From Thiomicrospira sp. UBA5634 (lineage in GTDB: Bacteria; Pseudomonadota; Gammaproteobacteria; Thiomicrospirales; Thiomicrospiraceae), in the NCBI GenBank assembly GCA_002421475.1, contig DIJW01000079.1, forward strand, positions 3,264 through 11,756: DNA of 8,493 nt. Direction: 5' to 3'. Within the stretch, counting starts at the first letter, position 1, and the number at the start of each line of letters is the position of its first letter. The notes beneath the pieces are model-generated. The model ran no database searches, was not told where the DNA came from, and worked only from the letters and a program-made list of their open reading frames with translations. Shown here one piece after another: positions 1-6,048 of this stretch. The position numbers and the translations under genes are program-made.

Positions 1-1
1 A

Positions 2-163
2 GATTTACAAAAAAACGCGCGTTTTATGCGCCGTATGCGTCGGCTGTTTAATCGTAGTCAGCTAGACGTGAAAGAGGTTGATATATTGCGCGGTATTTTG
101 ACGGCGGCACAACGTCAAGCGCGTTTAGCGCACGAAACAAAAGCGGGGGCGGACGATGTTTAA
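2..163 (+). CDS. trmJ: TrmJ, tRNA (cytidine/uridine-2'-O-)-methyltransferase, C-terminal fragment
   Basis: Only the last 53 codons lie in the window; the frame is open from base 2 to the TAA at 161-163. The visible peptide has the run [14 protein letters not shown] followed by [11 protein letters not shown], which matches my memory of the C-terminal helical region of TrmJ, the SPOUT-family enzyme that 2'-O-methylates position 32 of certain tRNAs. The SPOUT catalytic domain lies upstream, outside the window, so catalytic residues cannot be checked. The gene overlaps cysE by 8 bases (156-163), which suggests cotranscription and translational coupling. trmJ upstream of cysE and iscR is a familiar gammaproteobacterial order and supports the call. 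Another SPOUT methyltransferase is possible but less likely. Confidence 0.8.
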   Translation, partial: DLQKNARFMRRMRRLFNRSQLDVKEVDILRGILTAAQRQARLAHETKAGADDV

Positions 164-965
164 ACGGATTAGAGAAGATGTGAAATGCGTGTTTGAGCGA
201 GATCCCGCCGCACGTAATTTATGGGATGTGTTTACAACTTATCCCGGCGTGCATGCAATTATTTGGCATCGTGCTGCGCATTTTTTATGGCATAAAGGGC
301 TTAAATGGTTAGCGCGTTTTATTGCCACCGCCGCTCGTTGGTTTACCGGAATTGAAATCCATCCTGCAGCGCAAATTGGGCATCGCGTTTTTATTGACCA
401 CGGCATGGGGGTGGTGATTGGTGAAACGGCTGAAATTGGTGATGACTGTACCTTGTACCACGGTGTAACTTTGGGTGGAACCAGTTGGAAAGAAGGTAAA
501 CGCCATCCGACGTTAGGTGTGCGTGTTGTGGTGGGTGCTGGCGCGAAAATTCTGGGGCCAATTCACATTGGAGATGATGCCCGCGTCGGCTCTAATGCCG
601 TCGTGGTCAAAGATGTGCCGGACGGCAAAACAGTGGTCGGAATTCCGGCGCGTGTTGTGCAGAAAACGACGGATAAACAACGCAAAAAACGCGAAGAAAT
701 GGCGCAAAAAATCGGCTTTGAGGCTTATGGCGTGACTCAAGATGCAGATGATCCGGTGGAGAAAGCAATCTACAGTTTGCTTGATCACGTGCAAGCGCAA
801 GATGAGCGTTTGGCACAGTTGAGTCAAGAGATCGAGCGGTTGGGTGGTGCGCGTGTTGATATGCAGTTGCCGAAGCTGGATGATGTGGTGTTGGAACCTG
901 ATGACCCTGAGCAAGCTGCGCATCTGCATGTCGTGGCTGAATCTAAACATACGGATAGCAAATAA
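156..965 (+). CDS. cysE: Serine O-acetyltransferase, short N-terminal type
   Basis: This 269-residue protein transfers acetyl from acetyl-CoA to L-serine, giving O-acetylserine for cysteine synthesis in the cytoplasm. Residues about 1-65 form the helical N-terminal domain (DPAARN, TTYPG). Residues about 66-170 form the left-handed beta-helix of hexapeptide repeats. The family motifs are [10 protein letters not shown] (66-75), DHGMG (81-85, the catalytic Asp-His pair), [10 protein letters not shown] (103-112) and RHPTL (116-120, the second active-site His). The N-terminus is shorter than in E. coli CysE and resembles the Pseudomonas/Azotobacter form. After residue 170 there is a charged, helix-prone and then acidic tail of about 100 residues. 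It ends in DSK, without the terminal Ile that E. coli CysE inserts into CysK. The ATG at 156 fits the family start, MFKRIREDV, and overlaps the end of trmJ. The neighbouring iscR fits the known link between cysteine supply and Fe-S assembly. Confidence 0.95.
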   Translation: MFKRIREDVKCVFERDPAARNLWDVFTTYPGVHAIIWHRAAHFLWHKGLKWLARFIATAARWFTGIEIHPAAQIGHRVFIDHGMGVVIGETAEIGDDCTLYHGVTLGGTSWKEGKRHPTLGVRVVVGAGAKILGPIHIGDDARVGSNAVVVKDVPDGKTVVGIPARVVQKTTDKQRKKREEMAQKIGFEAYGVTQDADDPVEKAIYSLLDHVQAQDERLAQLSQEIERLGGARVDMQLPKLDDVVLEPDDPEQAAHLHVVAESKHTDSK

Positions 966-986
966 TGCTCAATAGTTGAGTATTAT
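962..986. repeat. Inverted repeat at the cysE stop codon and iscR promoter
   Basis: Bases 962-972 pair with 976-986 around a 3-base loop (TAG). This makes an 11-bp stem with one G-T position (967/981) and otherwise Watson-Crick pairs. The left arm includes the cysE TAA stop (963-965). The right arm contains the predicted iscR -35 element and part of the IscR operator. In RNA it could fold at the 3' end of the cysE message. It is AT-rich and has no U-run after it, so it is not a standard intrinsic terminator. A role in pausing, mRNA end protection or protein binding is inference. Confidence 0.5.
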
Positions 987-996
987 GGTTGGTTAT
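972..996 (+). promoter_or_regulatory. IscR type 1 operator upstream of iscR
   Basis: Compared by hand with the 25-base type 1 consensus for holo-IscR as I remember it, 21 of 25 positions agree. The agreeing parts include ATA at 972-974, GA at 978-979, the W-rich centre at 983-985, GT at 988-989, GG at 991-992 and TAT at 994-996. The mismatches are at 980, 987, 990 and 993. The site covers the predicted -35 and spacer, where [2Fe-2S]-IscR would block RNA polymerase, as in known iscR autorepression. Position, spacing and adjacency to iscR all agree. Confidence 0.75.
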
Positions 997-1004
997 TATA
1001 CAAT
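976..1004 (+). promoter_or_regulatory. Predicted sigma70 promoter of iscR-iscA
   Basis: A -35 element TTGAGT (976-981) and a -10 element TACAAT (999-1004, five of six consensus positions) are separated by exactly 17 bases. Transcription would start near 1011, leaving a leader of about 30 bases before the iscR ATG at 1041. The promoter lies almost entirely inside the predicted IscR type 1 site, which suits negative autoregulation. Readthrough from trmJ-cysE may also contribute. Confidence 0.65.
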
Positions 1005-1040
1005 CGTAGTCCATTTGTTATTAAGTTTGGATTAAACCGT

Positions 1041-1472
1041 ATGAAACTGACATCTAAAGGTCGCTATGCCGTTACTGCCATGATTGACATAGCGTTAAAT
1101 CAAGATGCAGGGCCAATCACTTTAGCTTTGATATCGCAGCGCCAGGATATTTCTTTATCGTATCTTGAACAATTGTTTGCGAAATTAAAAAAAGCAGGCC
1201 TGGTGAAAAGTGCTCGTGGACCGGGTGGTGGTTATCGTTTGAGCAGGGGAGCGACGGCTATTAGTATTAGCGATATTATCCATGCGGTGGATGAGAAGTT
1301 AGATGCGCGTAAGTGTGAGGGGCGGGCAAATTGCCAAGGCGGTACACAGTGTTTGTCGCATGAGTTGTGGTCGGATTTGAGTGAAATGATTGATCAGTTT
1401 TTAGGTCGTGTTACATTGCAGACATTGCTTGATAAGCGCCGCATCGGGCAAAAAATCGAATTGGTGGTTTAG
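1041..1472 (+). CDS. iscR: IscR, Rrf2-family Fe-S cluster regulator
   Basis: This 143-residue protein is a DNA-binding sensor of Fe-S cluster supply. The N-terminal winged helix-turn-helix begins [14 protein letters not shown] and continues through SLSYLEQLF and the wing RGPGGGY (59-65). The cluster ligands are all present with the E. coli numbering: C92, C98, C104 and H107. E43, the residue that in E. coli keeps the apo form from binding type 1 sites, is also kept (YLEQLF, 41-46). These points support a regulator that represses type 1 promoters when it holds [2Fe-2S]. A type 1 site overlaps its own promoter. The C-terminus stops at 143, shorter than the 162 residues of E. coli IscR, and lacks the disordered tail. 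The Shine-Dalgarno sequence is weak (GGA at 1029-1031). iscA follows after 10 bases, where iscS would be expected. Confidence 0.96.
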   Translation: MKLTSKGRYAVTAMIDIALNQDAGPITLALISQRQDISLSYLEQLFAKLKKAGLVKSARGPGGGYRLSRGATAISISDIIHAVDEKLDARKCEGRANCQGGTQCLSHELWSDLSEMIDQFLGRVTLQTLLDKRRIGQKIELVV

Positions 1473-1475
1473 GAG
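1471..1475 (+). promoter_or_regulatory. Strong ribosome binding site of iscA
   Basis: AGGAG starts within the iscR stop codon and lies 7 bases before the ATG at 1483. It fixes the iscA start there. The upstream in-frame ATG at 1408 would add 25 residues unlike the family from within iscR. Confidence 0.85.
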
Positions 1476-1482
1476 TATAGAT

Positions 1483-1809
1483 ATGTCAGTCATATTGACA
1501 CAATCAGCTGCAGAGCGCGTTAAAAGCATGTTAGCTAAACGCGGACATGGTTTAGGTTTGCGCGTTGGCACTAAGGTTAGTGGGTGCGCCGGATTTGCGT
1601 ATGTGGTTGATTATGCCGATGAGGTCGGTGATAACGATCAAGTATTTGAAAGTTTTGATGTAAAAGTAGTTGTGGATGAGAAAAGTTTAAAAAATATTGA
1701 CGGCATGGAGATTGATTACGTCAAAGAAAGTTTGCTGAATGAAGGGTTTGATTTTAGAAACCCAAATGTGAAAGATGCATGTGGTTGCGGAGAATCCTTC
1801 ACTGTTTAG
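1483..1809 (+). CDS. iscA: IscA, A-type Fe-S cluster carrier
   Basis: This 108-residue A-type carrier (HesB/IscA family) accepts Fe-S clusters or iron and passes them to target proteins, especially [4Fe-4S] enzymes. The three ligand cysteines are visible: C35 in SGCAGFAY, and C100 and C102 in ACGCGESF. The [13 protein letters not shown] tail and the N-terminal [10 protein letters not shown] are closer to IscA than to ErpA or SufA, and its place after iscR supports IscA. It has one residue more than E. coli IscA ([10 protein letters not shown] where E. coli has VKEGLNEGF), which moves the C-terminal cysteines by one. The start rests on the AGGAG site and the family N-terminus. It is 10 bases from iscR, so the two are cotranscribed, and a terminator follows. 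The scaffold IscU and the desulfurase IscS are not encoded here. Confidence 0.94.
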   Translation: MSVILTQSAAERVKSMLAKRGHGLGLRVGTKVSGCAGFAYVVDYADEVGDNDQVFESFDVKVVVDEKSLKNIDGMEIDYVKESLLNEGFDFRNPNVKDACGCGESFTV

Positions 1810-1833
1810 TTTGGCCTCATAAATGGATTAATA

Positions 1834-1865
1834 AAACGAACCCCATTGTTGGGGTTTGTTTTTTT
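1834..1865 (+). terminator. Intrinsic terminator after iscA
   Basis: Bases 1834-1844 pair with 1851-1861 around a 6-base loop (ATTGTT), giving an 11-bp stem with one G-U pair and a core of four C-G pairs. The stem runs into seven T residues (1859-1865). It begins about 25 bases after the iscA stop and ends the iscR-iscA transcript, separating it from ndk. Confidence 0.9.
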
Positions 1866-1892
1866 CTGCACCATCAAAACAGCGATCATCAT

Positions 1893-1923
1893 TTGTGCAA
1901 AGGTGTTGTAGAGTTGTTAAAAT
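1893..1923 (+). promoter_or_regulatory. Possible promoter for ndk
   Basis: The terminator after iscA implies a new promoter before ndk. The best candidate has TTGTGC (1893-1898) as -35 and TAAAAT (1918-1923) as -10. The 19-base spacer is longer than usual and the -35 is poor, so only the -10 is reasonably convincing. No operator was recognised. Confidence 0.3.
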
Positions 1924-1943
1924 AAACCCCTTTTTGAACCCGC

Positions 1944-1949
1944 AAGGAA
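1944..1949 (+). promoter_or_regulatory. Ribosome binding site of ndk
   Basis: AAGGAA lies 5 bases before the ATG at 1955 and decides the start. The frame stays open back to an ATG at 1856, but that one lies inside the terminator and would add 33 residues foreign to the family. Confidence 0.75.
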
Positions 1950-1954
1950 ATCCG

Positions 1955-2377
1955 ATGTTTGAACAAACGCTTTCGATTATTAAACCTGATGCTGTCAGTA
2001 AAAATTTGATCGGTGAAATTATTCGGCGTTTCGAAGCACAGAACTTGCGCGTCGTTGCGGCTAAGATGCTTTGGCTAACGCCTGTACAAGCAGCAGGGTT
2101 TTATGCCGAACATGAGGGGCGTGAATTTTACGAGCCGTTAATTCAGTTTATGACGTCAGGCCCTTGTTTGGTTCAAGTATTGGCCGGTGAAGATGCGATT
2201 CAAAAAAACCGTCAAATTATGGGGGTTACCGACCCAACTAAAGCGGCTGCAGGCACTATTCGAGCAGATTTTGCAGAATCAACACGTTTGAATTGTGTAC
2301 ATGGCTCTGACTCAGTAGACAGCGCACGCCGCGAAATAAGTTACTTTTTTAGTCAAACAGAGTTGTTTGCGCGTTAA
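1955..2377 (+). CDS. ndk: Nucleoside diphosphate kinase
   Basis: This 140-residue enzyme moves the gamma-phosphate from ATP to other NDPs and dNDPs through a phospho-histidine, balancing nucleotide pools. The catalytic histidine is H116 in the signature VHGSDS (115-120). The N-terminal LSIIKPDAV (6-14) supplies the nucleotide-binding lysine K10, and FMTSGP (65-70) and GTIRADFA (100-107) are also family motifs. The length matches bacterial Ndk (about 140-143). ndk followed by rlmN is a conserved pair in Gammaproteobacteria. The gap of 46 bases to rlmN shows no hairpin with a T-run, so the two are probably cotranscribed. Confidence 0.97.
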   Translation: MFEQTLSIIKPDAVSKNLIGEIIRRFEAQNLRVVAAKMLWLTPVQAAGFYAEHEGREFYEPLIQFMTSGPCLVQVLAGEDAIQKNRQIMGVTDPTKAAAGTIRADFAESTRLNCVHGSDSVDSARREISYFFSQTELFAR

Positions 2378-2423
2378 TTTCTGCATGCTCTGGGTTTAGC
2401 GTTCATTTTTTAAAGTTGGCATC

Positions 2424-3563
2424 ATGGTACAGACGGCAGAAAAAACAGATTTATTAGGGATGGACCGAGAAGCGCTGGAAGCGTTTTTTGCTGAGCTTGG
2501 TGAAAAGCCGTTTCGTGCCGTGCAGGTGATGAAGTGGATTCATCAGTTGGGTGTCAGTGATTTTGATGACATGACAAATGTCAGTAAAGCCTTGCGTGAC
2601 AAACTAAAGCAAGTAGCGCAAATTCGAACACCTAAAATTGTTGCGGAACAGCATTCTGCCGACGGTACCATTAAATGGGTGCTGGAAGTTGATCATCATA
2701 ATTGTATTGAGACGGTGTTTATTCCGGAAGCAGATCGCGGAACATTATGCATTTCGTCACAAGTTGGTTGTGCGTTAGAGTGCAGTTTTTGCTCAACCGC
2801 TCAGCAAGGCTTTAATCGTAATCTGGAAAACTGGGAAATTATTGCGCAAATGTGGGTGGCCAATAAAGCGCTTGGCGTTACTCCGCGTGATGAGCGAGTC
2901 ATCAGTAACGTTGTTTTTATGGGCATGGGGGAGCCATTGTTAAATGTCACGCATGTTTTCCCCGCAGCTCGCATATTGATGGACGACAATGCTTACGGCT
3001 TATCTAAGCGCCGCGTTACCATCAGTACCGCCGGTGTTGTACCTGCGATTGATAAGTTACGGGAAGAAGTGGATGTGAGTTTAGCCATATCTTTACATGC
3101 GCCGAATAATGCATTGCGTGATCAATTGGTGCCAATTAATCAGAAGTATCCGTTGGAAGTCTTGATGCCGGCGTTATTTCGTTATGTTGAGGGCGGTAAC
3201 TCAAAAAAACATATTACGGTTGAATATGTGATGCTGGATGGCATTAATGACCGATTGGAACATGCGGATCAATTAGTGAAATTGGTTAAAGATTTGCCGT
3301 CGAAGATTAATTTAATCCCATTTAATCCGTTCCCAAATACTGATTACAAACGCTCATCGAATAATGCTGTTCATCGTTTTCAAGCGCGGCTTAAAGAGGC
3401 CGGATTAAATTGCACCGTGCGTAAAACACGTGGGGATGATATTGATGCTGCATGCGGGCAACTAGCAGGAAAAGTAAAAGATCGAACCAAGCGTACCGTA
3501 CATCGTGTCGATTTGAATGATGTTAAGGTTCGTGCCGAGTCAATCGCGCCGATAGAGCTTTAA
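2424..3563 (+). CDS. rlmN: RlmN, 23S rRNA/tRNA adenine-C2 methyltransferase (radical SAM)
   Basis: This 379-residue radical SAM enzyme makes 2-methyladenosine at A2503 of 23S rRNA and at A37 of some tRNAs, which supports decoding accuracy. The [4Fe-4S] cluster motif CxxxCxxC is at C116, C120 and C123 (CALECSFC). The two catalytic cysteines known from the E. coli enzyme correspond to C109 (GTLCISS) and C344 (DAACGQL), the latter being the one that carries the methyl intermediate. Other family motifs are [15 protein letters not shown] near the N-terminus, GMGEPLLN (167-174), SLHAPNN (223-229) and [10 protein letters not shown] (295-304). The start at 2424 has only a weak Shine-Dalgarno sequence; an alternative ATG at 2460 would lose the LLG segment shared with Pseudomonas RlmN. 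As an Fe-S enzyme it depends on cluster delivery by proteins such as IscA. pilF, often next, is absent. Confidence 0.96.
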   Translation: MVQTAEKTDLLGMDREALEAFFAELGEKPFRAVQVMKWIHQLGVSDFDDMTNVSKALRDKLKQVAQIRTPKIVAEQHSADGTIKWVLEVDHHNCIETVFIPEADRGTLCISSQVGCALECSFCSTAQQGFNRNLENWEIIAQMWVANKALGVTPRDERVISNVVFMGMGEPLLNVTHVFPAARILMDDNAYGLSKRRVTISTAGVVPAIDKLREEVDVSLAISLHAPNNALRDQLVPINQKYPLEVLMPALFRYVEGGNSKKHITVEYVMLDGINDRLEHADQLVKLVKDLPSKINLIPFNPFPNTDYKRSSNNAVHRFQARLKEAGLNCTVRKTRGDDIDAACGQLAGKVKDRTKRTVHRVDLNDVKVRAESIAPIEL

Positions 3564-3593
3564 GTTTTTAGGCGCTGCAAAAAGGATTTACTT

Positions 3594-4118
3594 ATGCAGA
3601 CCGAATCGAATACAAAACCGCAAGTTTTTTCTGAGTATTTACGCCGTAAGCGGCTAGAAAAAAAATTGACCTTGGAGCAAGTTGCTGAAAGGTTAAAGTT
3701 ATCCCCGGCGCGCTTAGAGACTTTAGAAAAAATAACATCAATTAGTGAGTTGACGTCGTTTGAGCGCGGGCATTTACGCAACTATGCCGCGTTGCTGGAG
3801 GTGGATATATCACCGTTTGAACTTGAGGTTTCCGAGGCTCGTAATGTTGCATCGGATTTGAAATCGGTCGAGCAGCAGGATCTTGTAATGGAGCCAGTTG
3901 AGATGAGTAAACGCATTGTCTGGACGGTCGTGATTTTACTGTTATTGGCAGCAAGCTATTTTATTGTGATCGAGTTGATTGAAATGAGTAACACGGAACG
4001 TGTCGATCTTCCCGCATTGAATATTCAAAATATTGAACTTGAGTCATCCGAGTTGATTAACCATCCGTTGGAAATTAACCCGGAAACTGATGCCCCTACA
4101 GGCGCAGAAAAACCATAG
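3594..4118 (+). CDS. rodZ: RodZ-like protein, short form without the C-terminal periplasmic domain
   Basis: This 174-residue protein has the RodZ layout at its N-terminus. A cytoplasmic helix-turn-helix domain (about 11-80) carries [23 protein letters not shown] and the RodZ-typical [10 protein letters not shown] (56-65). A linker follows (80-105), then one transmembrane helix preceded by SKR (about 108-126). In other bacteria RodZ links MreB to the cell-wall elongation machinery through this cytoplasmic domain. After the membrane helix only about 47 acidic, Pro/Asn/Glu-containing residues remain, whereas E. coli RodZ has 337 residues with a periplasmic beta-rich domain. The reading frame ends cleanly and is followed at once by the hisS ribosome binding site, so this is not an obvious recent frameshift. 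The Shine-Dalgarno sequence AAAGGA (3581-3586) lies 7 bases from the ATG. Its place between rlmN and hisS supports RodZ. It could be called simply a helix-turn-helix membrane protein if function has drifted. Confidence 0.85.
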   Translation: MQTESNTKPQVFSEYLRRKRLEKKLTLEQVAERLKLSPARLETLEKITSISELTSFERGHLRNYAALLEVDISPFELEVSEARNVASDLKSVEQQDLVMEPVEMSKRIVWTVVILLLLAASYFIVIELIEMSNTERVDLPALNIQNIELESSELINHPLEINPETDAPTGAEKP

Positions 4119-4126
4119 GAAGTTAC

Positions 4127-5410
4127 ATGGCAAAACAGATTAACGCCATTCGTGGAATGAATGATGTATATGGACAAAATGCTCTTGCGTTTAATGATGT
4201 AGTGTACACCGCTGAGCAAGTATTATTTCAGTATGGGTATCAGCCGATTCGGTTGCCGATTGTCGAAAAAACGGAATTGTTTGCCCGTTCAATCGGTGAA
4301 GTGACGGATATCGTCGAAAAGGAAATGTATACCTTTGAAGACCGCAACGGTGACAGCTTATCGTTACGCCCGGAAGGAACGGCGGGTTGTGTGCGTGCAA
4401 TGATTGAAAACGGTTTGATCCATAATCAAATTCAAAAATTATATTACAGCGGCCCGATGTTTCGTCATGAACGTCCACAGAAAGGACGTTATCGCCAATT
4501 TCATCAGTTTGGGGTTGAAGTGTTTGGTTTGAATGGACCGGATATAGATGTGGAATTAATTGCCTTGAGTGCTCGCATTTGGGAGCAACTCGGCATTGAA
4601 GGTTTAGAGTTACAAATTAACTCGCTGGGGAGTCAGCAGGCACGTTTAGCTTACCGTGAACAATTGGTCGGTTATTTGACTTCACGTTTGGATGAATTGG
4701 ATGAGGATAGTCGTCGTCGTCTAACCACCAATCCATTACGCGTGTTGGATACTAAAAATCCGGACATGCAAGATGTGGTGGCAAAAGCGCCTAAATTGAT
4801 GGACGCGCTGGATGACGAGTCAAAACAGCATTTTGAACAGCTATGCGCGCACTTGGAAGACTTGGGGATCGAATATGTCGTAAACCCAAATTTGGTGCGC
4901 GGTTTGGATTATTACAATCGCACCGTATTTGAATGGGTAAGCAAAGACCTTGGAGCGCAGGGAACGGTATGTGCCGGTGGTCGTTATGACGGTTTAGTTG
5001 AACAAATTGGCGGTAAGCCGACTCCGGCCGTCGGTTTTGCATTAGGTATCGAGCGTTTAATGGCCTTGTTGATAGATCAACAAACTGTTAATGAAGAAGT
5101 GCCGGCGGACATTTTTATGGTGTTATCCGGTGAACAAGTACAACGACCAGGCCTGGTGCTGGCCGAAATGTTGCGTGATTCTTTGCCTGAATTGAGTGTG
5201 CAGATGAACTGTGGCGGCGGCAGTTTTAAAAGTCAGTTCAAAAAGGCAGACAAGTCCGGCGCGGCTTATGCCATTATTTTAGGCGATGATGAAGTCGCGC
5301 AACGTCAGGTAACGATCAAACCGTTACGTGACACAACAGAACAACATTCACTGGCTTGGGATGAGTTGGTGAACTTTTTTTCACAACGGATACAAAAGGG
5401 TGAATTATGA
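4127..5410 (+). CDS. hisS: Histidyl-tRNA synthetase
   Basis: This 427-residue class II aminoacyl-tRNA synthetase attaches histidine to tRNA-His. Class II motif 1 lies around residues 38-50. Motif 2 is [19 protein letters not shown] (111-129). The two HisRS-specific motifs are LVRGLDYY (256-263), with the catalytic Arg at R258, and AGGRYDGL (283-290). Motif 3 is [11 protein letters not shown] (301-311). The anticodon-binding domain covers about 325-420, with the conserved [17 protein letters not shown] (363-379). The length matches E. coli HisRS (424). TAGGAAG at 4116-4122 provides the ribosome binding site, and its TAG is the rodZ stop. ispG, commonly just upstream, is missing. The 3' end overlaps yfgM by ATGA. 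Confidence 0.98.
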   Translation: MAKQINAIRGMNDVYGQNALAFNDVVYTAEQVLFQYGYQPIRLPIVEKTELFARSIGEVTDIVEKEMYTFEDRNGDSLSLRPEGTAGCVRAMIENGLIHNQIQKLYYSGPMFRHERPQKGRYRQFHQFGVEVFGLNGPDIDVELIALSARIWEQLGIEGLELQINSLGSQQARLAYREQLVGYLTSRLDELDEDSRRRLTTNPLRVLDTKNPDMQDVVAKAPKLMDALDDESKQHFEQLCAHLEDLGIEYVVNPNLVRGLDYYNRTVFEWVSKDLGAQGTVCAGGRYDGLVEQIGGKPTPAVGFALGIERLMALLIDQQTVNEEVPADIFMVLSGEQVQRPGLVLAEMLRDSLPELSVQMNCGGGSFKSQFKKADKSGAAYAIILGDDEVAQRQVTIKPLRDTTEQHSLAWDELVNFFSQRIQKGEL

Positions 5411-6048
5411 GTCGTTACGATAGCGAACAAGAACAAATTGATGCGATTAAAGCTTGGTGGGCAAAAAACGGCACGATGTTACTGAGCGGTATTTTAATTG
5501 TAGCGATTGCGTTTGCCGGTTGGCGTTATTGGCAGTCGTATCAGCAGACACAAGCGGCAAATGCATCGGCTTTGTATGAAGTGCTCGAAATGACCAATAG
5601 TAATGGCACTTTTGGTGAAGTGGCGCGTGAAGCACGTAAGTTATTGCAAGACCAGCCTGCTAGTCCGTATGCCGGCGGGGCAGCGTTAATGTTGGCGCAG
5701 TTTCATTGGGAAAAAGCCGAAACAGATGACGCTATCGACATGTTGCAGTGGATTTTGGACAGCAAACAGTCAGTGCAAATTAAACAGGTTGCTGCGTTAC
5801 GTTTAGCGCGTGTACAAACGGAGCTGAAAGAATATGCTGCGGCACAAAACACATTAAATGAGTTGGCGGCACAATCGATTGAACCAACCCAGCAGGCGAA
5901 TGTTGATTATGCGTTGGCGATGTTAGCTTTGGCACAACAAGAAAATGCAACAGCGTTAGAAGCGTTTAAACGTGTGATTGATAATCAAGCAGGCTCAGCT
6001 GATTTACGTAACTTAGCGCAATTACTAATGGATGATTTGGCTCAATAA
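5407..6048 (+). CDS. yfgM: YfgM/ancillary SecYEG translocon subunit, TPR protein
   Basis: This 213-residue inner-membrane protein has a short cytoplasmic N-terminus ([21 protein letters not shown]), one transmembrane helix (about 23-39, [15 protein letters not shown]) and a periplasmic alpha-helical TPR-like domain rich in Ala and Leu (about 50-213). In E. coli, YfgM (206 residues) associates with PpiD and the SecYEG translocon and helps hand over periplasmic and outer-membrane proteins. The N-terminal [16 protein letters not shown] pattern and the place between hisS and bamB identify it. It starts in the ATGA overlap with the hisS stop and its own TAA shares one base with the bamB ATG, so translation of all three is probably coupled. 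BamB acts later in the same envelope-protein route. Confidence 0.92.
   Translation: MSRYDSEQEQIDAIKAWWAKNGTMLLSGILIVAIAFAGWRYWQSYQQTQAANASALYEVLEMTNSNGTFGEVAREARKLLQDQPASPYAGGAALMLAQFHWEKAETDDAIDMLQWILDSKQSVQIKQVAALRLARVQTELKEYAAAQNTLNELAAQSIEPTQQANVDYALAMLALAQQENATALEAFKRVIDNQAGSADLRNLAQLLMDDLAQ

Noticed and set aside
513..950. Long antisense open frame (145 codons) opposite cysE
   Set aside because: It lies wholly opposite a strongly conserved gene and its translation has no recognisable domain; it reflects codon bias on the coding strand.
1408..1482. N-terminal extension of iscA from an upstream in-frame ATG
   Set aside because: The extension overlaps the iscR coding region, is unlike the family, and a strong AGGAG site precedes the ATG at 1483.
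1856..1954. N-terminal extension of ndk from an upstream in-frame ATG
   Set aside because: It begins inside the terminator and adds 33 residues absent from the family; AAGGAA precedes the ATG at 1955.
2378..2423. Possible terminator or promoter between ndk and rlmN
   Set aside because: There is a T-run near 2406-2411 but no stem before it, and no convincing -35/-10 pair, so nothing is annotated.
4191..4478. Antisense open frame (95 codons) opposite the start of hisS
   Set aside because: No ribosome binding site or promoter was seen, and the opposite strand encodes conserved HisRS motifs.
4470..4490. Perfect 7-bp inverted repeat with a 7-base loop in hisS
   Set aside because: It sits in the codons for class II motif 2 (HERPQKGR), which are fixed by protein function; there is no T-run, so a regulatory role is not supported.
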